The notes under the pieces are model-generated. The model ran no database searches and had not been told where the DNA came from. It saw nothing but the letters and a program-made list of their open reading frames with translations. Source: a virus. Taken from it: 64,000 nucleotides of DNA. The stretch is taken from positions 62,001-126,000 of the IMG/VR virus record IMGVR_UViG_3300026484_000007, one strand, 5' to 3'. Every line of letters starts with the position of its first letter. Positions within the stretch are counted from its first letter, which is position 1. The position numbers and the translations under genes are program-made. Below are positions 58,810-64,000 of the stretch, one piece after another.

Positions 58810-60444
58810 TTATATTTTAATCTTATTAGTTCTTCTTTTAATAAGCTGTGCCGGCTGAGAATTCTTTTTTAATAATGGAAAATAAATAGTGAACTTCATT
58901 GGTTTTTCTGGATCAGAAACCAATTTAACCTGATTGTACTCAAGCAAAACTTCATTCTCTTTTATTTCATTGATATATTGCTCAATTTTTCCACCCTCAT
59001 GTAATTCTGCTATGTACTTATCCAGAATTTCTTTTAAGATTAAAAAATCATTAATCTTTTCAACCCAGAATTGTTCTTCGTTTTCGTAGTTTCTATTTAT
59101 GAAATCTTTAAAAGATTCTCTAAAATATTTTCTGGGAAGAAAATCTAAAACCAATCTTTCTGTTTTTTTATCTAAATGATAGACTCCGTATTTGTCTTTT
59201 TTATTCAGGTATTCGAAAAAATTATATAAAAAATGTTTTCCGTGAGTTCTTTGATATTCCATAACTTCATAATTATAATAACTTGATGGAATTTCTTTCT
59301 TGAACATTTTAAAAAAGTCGTCCGAATGATAAATATTAGACACGTTCATCAAAGAAATATCTCCTCTCATATTATAATTCTTTTTCAAATACGACGTAAA
59401 TGTAGTTACCATAAATCGTTTTTCAAATTTATTTTTGATTATATTTCTAAGTGTCTCCGAAAAGAATTTCAAAATTTTCGCTGGATTATGTAATCTAATT
59501 TTTATTTTTTTAGATTTTATGTATTTATAATTTTCATGATTCTTAAACTCTGGATAATTCAATAAAGTACTCGTAAATTTTTTCATCGGTGTAGGATAAT
59601 TCATTGTATAAATTGATTTTTTTAAAGTAATTTTATTTATACTAAAGTTTATTCTACTCGGAATGATATTAGTAAAAAGATAAATTTTTCCGAATAATAA
59701 TTCAAATATATTAACCGCCTTTTTGATTCTTCTAATCATAAAAGGATTAGCATGAAGCTGATAATTTATTTGATCGGGCGCTATATGAATAGCTTTAAGT
59801 AAAAGATCAATATTCTTTCTGCTGTTTTCATCAAAGAGATTTTCGTTTTTTAAATACTCTTGGATCTTATTAGGATCTGATATAAAAAAGTATATAAAAT
59901 AATTAAACGAAAAAGATCGAATATTCATAAAGAAATGAAATTTTTCATCTATGTACTTTCTGAACTCTTTTTTATCTTTTAAATTTTCAGGTAAAGTATC
60001 TTCAAATAAATAATACACAAATGTTTCAAATATATTCAATCCTTCTCTATTTTGCAAAAAATTTCCTGTGCGGTCAGCAAACTCATTCAGATCTAAAAAA
60101 GATCTTAATTCTAAATTAATAAAAGAAATTTTCTTTCCATTTTTATCTTTAATTTCCATCTCGTTGAATAAAATTTCGAAAAGTCTCATATATCCAAAGA
60201 ACAAATAAAACACTTCATTGTGTGTAATTGATTCCATTTGAATTTTTAAGAAATTCTTAAATTCAAAACTGAAATAATTAAATAATGTTTTTAAAAAGGG
60301 ATCTTTAATAGATCCTTTATTCTCTTCAAAACTCTTTTTTAAAGTTTTAATTAAAACCGGCAATGATTCTTTAAAATTCTTTTTTGCCTTCGCAACTTCT
60401 CCATACGGCATCTGAATTATTTTTATTCTTTTTCTTTTAGCCAT
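58810..60444 (-). CDS. Unknown protein inside the RNA polymerase cluster
   Basis: 544 residues, basic, Phe/Tyr/Lys-rich and mostly helical, with no recognised motif. It lies between the beta-prime and beta genes on the same strand. Non-virion RNA polymerases of phiKZ/AR9-type phages carry an extra, sequence-divergent subunit needed for promoter recognition. By position this is a candidate for that role, without sequence evidence. A TATAAATA box and a palindromic element precede it. Confidence 0.6.
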   Translation of the reverse strand: MAKRKRIKIIQMPYGEVAKAKKNFKESLPVLIKTLKKSFEENKGSIKDPFLKTLFNYFSFEFKNFLKIQMESITHNEVFYLFFGYMRLFEILFNEMEIKDKNGKKISFINLELRSFLDLNEFADRTGNFLQNREGLNIFETFVYYLFEDTLPENLKDKKEFRKYIDEKFHFFMNIRSFSFNYFIYFFISDPNKIQEYLKNENLFDENSRKNIDLLLKAIHIAPDQINYQLHANPFMIRRIKKAVNIFELLFGKIYLFTNIIPSRINFSINKITLKKSIYTMNYPTPMKKFTSTLLNYPEFKNHENYKYIKSKKIKIRLHNPAKILKFFSETLRNIIKNKFEKRFMVTTFTSYLKKNYNMRGDISLMNVSNIYHSDDFFKMFKKEIPSSYYNYEVMEYQRTHGKHFLYNFFEYLNKKDKYGVYHLDKKTERLVLDFLPRKYFRESFKDFINRNYENEEQFWVEKINDFLILKEILDKYIAELHEGGKIEQYINEIKENEVLLEYNQVKLVSDPEKPMKFTIYFPLLKKNSQPAQLIKRRTNKIKI

Positions 60445-60474
60445 TTTCTCTCCTTATTTTTTTTAATTTTTTTC

Positions 60475-60632
60475 TTCGAAAACTTGTGTTTCCAGAACGT
60501 TAAGCATCATTGGATACACAAAGATATATAGCAGTTCTAAAAATTTTAGAACTGCTTTTATATCGCTTGTATCTAAAATAGATGCTACGTGGAAAATCAA
60601 AGTTTTTACAGTTTTTTCTAGCGACAAAAAAA
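60475..60632 (-). repeat. Intergenic palindromic element, copy 7 (complete)
   Basis: - strand: T-run, GTCGCTAG, A-run, CTTTGATTTTCCACGTAGCATC, AGATACAAGCGATATAAAAGC, core AGTTCTAAAATTTTTAGAACT, GCTATATATCTTTGTGTATCC, ATGCTTAACGTTCTGG. Nearly identical to copy 6 across about 145 bp. Confidence 0.75.
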
Positions 60633-60638
60633 GAAGAG

Positions 60639-60646
60639 TATTTATA
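60639..60646 (-). promoter_or_regulatory. Candidate TATAAATA late promoter box
   Basis: TATAAATAC on the - strand, between the beta-prime terminator stem and the GTCGCTAG module, about 195 bases upstream of the 544-residue gene. Confidence 0.35.
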
Positions 60647-60647
60647 T

Positions 60648-60668
60648 AGCGCCCTCTTCAACGGCGCT
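60648..60668 (-). terminator. Hairpin after beta-prime C-terminal gene
   Basis: AGCGCC / GGCGCT stem with a nine-base loop; the T-run lies about 20 bases downstream, so termination strength is uncertain. Confidence 0.5.
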
Positions 60669-60684
60669 CGATTTAATTTATATT

Positions 60685-62697
60685 TTATTTATATATATTA
60701 ATTAAATCTCTATACATATGATCAACTGATTCATTTTTTCTAGATGTAAATATTTTTTGAATAGTTTTATTTCCAAAATTATAAAATATCGTTAATTTTG
60801 GATCAATATTATTAATTACATCTTTCAATGCAAATTGTTTCACGATAGGTTTATCACTGTATCTATATAATACATCATCTTCATCATAGAAAATTAATGA
60901 TAATACCAGTTCGAAATAAACATTGAAAATATCAGTTTCATCTGAAACATTTATTAATTTATCATAAATTTCTTCAATTGGAACAAGATTTTTCTTATCT
61001 CTATTTTTATCAATTAAACCAGTAATACTATTTAAGATTTTTACTGCATCTTCAGAGAATGGTAAATCAATTACATGAATTCTTAACATTCCTTGTTCTT
61101 CATTAAGATGAAGATCGATTGCTTCTGGTTGATATTTATCTTCTAAATAATTTACGATCAATTTTAGATCTTCTAAAGATCCTTTTAAGATCGTTACTTC
61201 AGAATCACTATAATCTACATCGATTCTTCTTAAAACTTCTTGCACTTGCTTATCTTCATTTGCTAAGAAAACCCCACCAAAATGATGCGCACGAAGTACG
61301 CTTTGGATTGTTGCTTCGCTTAAATATTGTCCTATCGGTGCTCCAAGGTTTGCTGTCGTTGGTCTTTTTTCACCTAAACATTTTGGACAAACTTGATAGT
61401 TTGGCATTTGGCAAGTGATTGGTGATCTTAATAAGATCTTTTTACCAATTAAATGATTTTCATCTCCTTGAATCATTAATTCTTTATCACCATCTAATTC
61501 TTTATACCATCTGTATTTTAAAGTTTTTAAATATTTCTCATTTTTAATTAAAATTTCAAAATATCTTTCTTTTCCAGTGTGTTCAAAACAATCTTGAACT
61601 TCTTTATTTTGCTTTAAAATCCCAGCAGTAAAAAAGAATTTTCTTTGAAGTTCTCCACCTTTTGGAATTGCGTCCTGTCTTTGTCCAAGAGCTAATCTTG
61701 CACTATCTCCAGTATTAAAATATTCATCTTGAGTTAAACCATCAAGTAAAGAATTTTTAATATTCATTGGCATCGCTCTACCATAAATATCAGTAGGAAT
61801 TCCAGTATTACTTGCTGCTTTTAATAACTGAACTGATTTTAATCTTGCTCCAGATTGAAAAAGAGAATTAAAGAAACTCGTATCTTTTTTAGATACTTCT
61901 GTTGTAATATAATCTTCATAAAGTACCATATTTTGCTGGAATGCTAAAAATGGTTCTCCTTGAATTAACTTAGTCTTGAATTTATTAATTTCATCACTTT
62001 CAACAATGAAATCATCTAATTCAAATGTTGGACAAGCGTAATCTAATCTCGAACCGGCTTCTAATAAAAATTTATTAAATTTATGAATTCTATCCCAGAA
62101 TTGTCCACCGATATTATTCTTTTTTAAGAATTCATTGTAATCGTATGTTAATTTATTTAATCCTTTTTTATTCAATAAACCATATTTTTCGAAAGTATAT
62201 AAATGATAGATTTCTGAATCATTTGATTGAATCTTATAAACATCAAGAATTTGATTTATTATAACTTCAAAATATGATAAAATTTTACCTTGAATCATTA
62301 CTGGTCTTCCACCATATTTCATAAGTTTATTCATCGTAATTAAAAATATAGGATCTAATTCCTTATAAATCCTTTCAACTGTTTGGATATTTTCTTGATT
62401 TTTTTCTTCTTCATCCATTTGAGAAAAATCATCAATAAGTTCTTGAGGATTAAAATTTTCATACGCTTTCTTTGATAACATGAAAGCACCATAGATACTT
62501 TCATGTTCATAATCAATTAAAAGTTTATCAGTATGTTCAAATTCAATATTGTTTTTAATGAACATTGCAGCGAAATCGCGTTTTGCTTGTTTTGAATGAA
62601 GAGATAAAGATAACATACTATCCCCATCAAAATCCGCATTAAAGAACGCTGACACTAAATCGTTTAATTCAATAACTCTATTTTTTTTATATTCCAT
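60685..62697 (-). CDS. Split RNA polymerase beta-prime subunit, catalytic and C-terminal part
   Basis: 670 residues beginning just before the catalytic loop: FFNADFDGDSM (18-28) gives the Mg-binding Asp22, Asp24 and Asp26. About residue 280, SGARLKSVQLLKAASNTG matches SGARGSKAQIRQLAGMRG; the following trigger-loop/bridge region has TGDSARLALGQRQDA in place of the usual GARKGLADTA. About 425-470, LRSPITCQMPNYQVCPKCLGEK and GAPIGQYLSEATIQSVLRAHHFGG match the zinc and [27 protein letters not shown] regions. The N-terminal beta-prime fragment is a separate gene about 0.8 kb upstream with two small genes in between. Confidence 0.9.
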   Translation of the reverse strand: MEYKKNRVIELNDLVSAFFNADFDGDSMLSLSLHSKQAKRDFAAMFIKNNIEFEHTDKLLIDYEHESIYGAFMLSKKAYENFNPQELIDDFSQMDEEEKNQENIQTVERIYKELDPIFLITMNKLMKYGGRPVMIQGKILSYFEVIINQILDVYKIQSNDSEIYHLYTFEKYGLLNKKGLNKLTYDYNEFLKKNNIGGQFWDRIHKFNKFLLEAGSRLDYACPTFELDDFIVESDEINKFKTKLIQGEPFLAFQQNMVLYEDYITTEVSKKDTSFFNSLFQSGARLKSVQLLKAASNTGIPTDIYGRAMPMNIKNSLLDGLTQDEYFNTGDSARLALGQRQDAIPKGGELQRKFFFTAGILKQNKEVQDCFEHTGKERYFEILIKNEKYLKTLKYRWYKELDGDKELMIQGDENHLIGKKILLRSPITCQMPNYQVCPKCLGEKRPTTANLGAPIGQYLSEATIQSVLRAHHFGGVFLANEDKQVQEVLRRIDVDYSDSEVTILKGSLEDLKLIVNYLEDKYQPEAIDLHLNEEQGMLRIHVIDLPFSEDAVKILNSITGLIDKNRDKKNLVPIEEIYDKLINVSDETDIFNVYFELVLSLIFYDEDDVLYRYSDKPIVKQFALKDVINNIDPKLTIFYNFGNKTIQKIFTSRKNESVDHMYRDLINIYK

Positions 62698-62724
62698 ATT
62701 AATTCTCCTTTATTTTTTTAATCT

Positions 62725-63153
62725 TTATTTTAACGCTTTATGTAAATCAGTCTTGAACTCTTCATCTTCAATCCAGCACGAAGGAATTACTTTATTGATA
62801 TGCATTTTCTTTTTAATTTCTTCGATAATTAAAGATAAAATTATATCATAATCTTTCTTAGATTTTAATTTAATTAACTTAAGATATTTAAGAATTATGT
62901 CAGCTCCGACGCAAGATACTTTTTCAATGTCTTTTAAAGAGAGATCTTTTTTAGATCTTTCTATAGAAACTCCATATAATTTTTTATATAATTTAGGATC
63001 GCCATAAATATCAGGAATTAAAATTCCTTTCTTTTTTTCCTTTTGGAATTCTTGAATATAATCAATGATCTTTCCAGGATCTTTTAAATCATTAATACTA
63101 AGAAATCTTACTATTTTATCTTTCAAATCATATTTCATTTTTGCTCTTGCCAT
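62725..63153 (-). CDS. Hypothetical protein between beta-prime fragments
   Basis: 142 residues, basic and helical, with SKKDLSLKDIEKVSCVGADIILKYL in the middle; no family recognised, no HNH, GIY-YIG or LAGLIDADG motif. AAAGGAGA precedes the ATG. Its position between the two beta-prime genes makes an RNA polymerase accessory role possible but unproven. Confidence 0.55.
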   Translation of the reverse strand: MARAKMKYDLKDKIVRFLSINDLKDPGKIIDYIQEFQKEKKKGILIPDIYGDPKLYKKLYGVSIERSKKDLSLKDIEKVSCVGADIILKYLKLIKLKSKKDYDIILSLIIEEIKKKMHINKVIPSCWIEDEEFKTDLHKALK

Positions 63154-63165
63154 TTTTTTTCTCCT

Positions 63166-63438
63166 TTATAAAGCTTGAAATTCTAACCAACTTACCCAAG
63201 TTCCTTCGTCTTCGACTGATCTTTCTAAGATCTTTTCTATAAAATCTTCAGTTACCTGAATGTCATTATAAATACTTTGATTTTTATTTGGCTGAAATGT
63301 TCCTGTTTGAAGATAGGCGATTTTATATTTATCGCCTTTATAATAGCAAAACATTTCATTTTTAAAAATTTTAATACTATCTACAAACACTGTTAATTTT
63401 TTATTCGATTTTTTCATTAAAGCTTGAATTCTAATCAT
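63166..63438 (-). CDS. Hypothetical small protein between beta-prime fragments
   Basis: 90 residues, beta-rich (KLTVFVDSIKIFKNEMFCYYKGDKYKIAY) with an acidic C-terminal helix; no recognised family. AAAGGAT precedes the ATG. Confidence 0.55.
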   Translation of the reverse strand: MIRIQALMKKSNKKLTVFVDSIKIFKNEMFCYYKGDKYKIAYLQTGTFQPNKNQSIYNDIQVTEDFIEKILERSVEDEGTWVSWLEFQAL

Positions 63439-63470
63439 TCTTTATCCTTTTTTTCATTGATATTCTCCGT

Positions 63471-64000
63471 TCATTTCTCTACCGTTTCTTCTTTATCCTT
63501 TTTATTATAAAATAAATCATTGTCTCCAAAAACTCTACCAAGAGTTACTCCGCTGGTATTGAATTTATAAAGAACGGGCTGTCTTTCAAATAATATTCTA
63601 AATTCTTTAGACTTTGATTTTAAAAATTCTATAAATAACGGATCGCTAATTTCGATTCCATCATCATTTAATGTATTGTAAATATATTGTAAATACTCCA
63701 TAACTGTAAAATCAGTATCTTCAATATGATCGTTTTCAAATTTTTCATATAAGAATCTTAAGAATTCAGGAAGAAATAATTTTTCTACTGCTTCTCTATG
63801 CATACCAATTTGGTAAGGTTTTAAAGCAGGGTTTGGCACAATTACAGCTCTTTGACTAAACTCTACTGTTTTCCCAGTTAAAGATTCTCTAATATAACTT
63901 TCTTTTTTCTTAAAATTACTTTGAGAAATACTTTCAAAAATTTCAGATACCTTTTCTTGGTATTTATAAACTGTAAATCCAAACATCTGAGAATTTTCTT
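63471..64000 (-). CDS. Split RNA polymerase beta-prime subunit, N-terminal part (5' end outside window)
   Basis: The visible 176 codons match the clamp-to-active-site part of RpoC: YIRESLTGKTVEFSQRAVIVPNPALKPYQIGMHREAVEKLFLPEF corresponds to R-x-x-LLGKRVDYSGRSVIVVGPxLKLHQCGLPKxMALELFKPF, and ILFERQPVLYKFNTSGV corresponds to VLLNRAPTLHRLGIQAF. The chain ends soon after, just before the catalytic NADFDGD loop, which starts the next beta-prime gene. An ATG at 63,986 has no Shine-Dalgarno sequence and the frame stays open to the edge, so I treat the gene as truncated by the window. Confidence 0.85.
   Translation of the reverse strand, partial: ENSQMFGFTVYKYQEKVSEIFESISQSNFKKKESYIRESLTGKTVEFSQRAVIVPNPALKPYQIGMHREAVEKLFLPEFLRFLYEKFENDHIEDTDFTVMEYLQYIYNTLNDDGIEISDPLFIEFLKSKSKEFRILFERQPVLYKFNTSGVTLGRVFGDNDLFYNKKDKEETVEK

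Noticed and set aside
62725-63438. Small genes between the beta-prime fragments as an intron- or intein-borne homing endonuclease
   Set aside because: Neither product has GIY-YIG, HNH or LAGLIDADG motifs, both have their own ribosome binding sites, and the flanking fragments end and begin with ordinary stop and start signals.

Overview
The window is a contiguous stretch of a large, very AT-rich double-stranded DNA phage genome, most likely a jumbo myovirus. The evidence is tail-fibre genes, a phage-type M15 endolysin, a T4-type topoisomerase II pair, a T4-type family B DNA polymerase in pieces, and a split multisubunit RNA polymerase of the kind found in phiKZ/AR9-like phages. I saw no tRNA or rRNA gene and no CRISPR array. 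The host cannot be fixed from this sequence; a low-GC bacterium is likely, and two exported proteins are encoded.

Layout. Bases 1-8,930 (+ strand) hold coiled-coil, repeat-rich fibre proteins. Bases 9,096-11,070 (- strand) hold two unknown proteins. Bases 11,177-15,455 (+) hold an exported DNA/RNA nuclease, a GIY-YIG nuclease, an M15 peptidase and another fibre-like protein. From 15,565 to the right edge every gene is on the - strand, so it is read from high to low coordinates. In that direction the order is: split RNA polymerase (64,000-55,333); a phosphoribosyltransferase and small proteins (55,243-51,642); a homing endonuclease and the DNA transglycosylase DpdA (51,627-48,837); HTH-like proteins (48,814-45,997); an HNH-like protein, a queuosine-salvage-like protein and a nucleotide-sugar dehydrogenase (45,943-43,290); small membrane, exported and zinc proteins plus two SNSSSSSF-headed proteins (43,272-40,687); YqeY-like, PcfJ-like and HAD proteins (40,629-36,187); topoisomerase II (36,190-32,893); an E1-like, E2-like and JAB-like cassette enclosing a DUF6884-like protein (31,973-27,178); RNA kinase-phosphatase and Gat-QueC (24,791-21,419); a circularly permuted Rad50-like ATPase (20,978-19,023); and two fragments of a family B DNA polymerase (18,165-16,056).

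Themes. (1) DpdA plus Gat-QueC predict 7-deazaguanine (archaeosine-like) modification of phage DNA; a Qng1/DUF2419-like protein, a DUF6884-like protein and a Gpt-like phosphoribosyltransferase may belong to the same base economy. (2) Core enzymes are cut or rearranged: beta-prime and beta each in two genes, polymerase in at least three with the central palm absent from the window, a Rad50-like ATPase permuted around its head, and a kinase-phosphatase ending just inside a ligase-like domain. (3) E1, E2 and JAB genes each follow a near-identical leader with a hairpin and a TATAAATA box, which suggests a co-regulated protein-conjugation system. (4) Intergenic DNA is highly patterned: GATC-centred hairpin terminators, a recurrent GTCGTTAG module after terminators, and about seven copies of an imperfect palindrome of about 90-220 bp, one with its core inverted.

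Gene starts were chosen by Shine-Dalgarno spacing; several were moved downstream of the longest reading frame, and this is noted where done.
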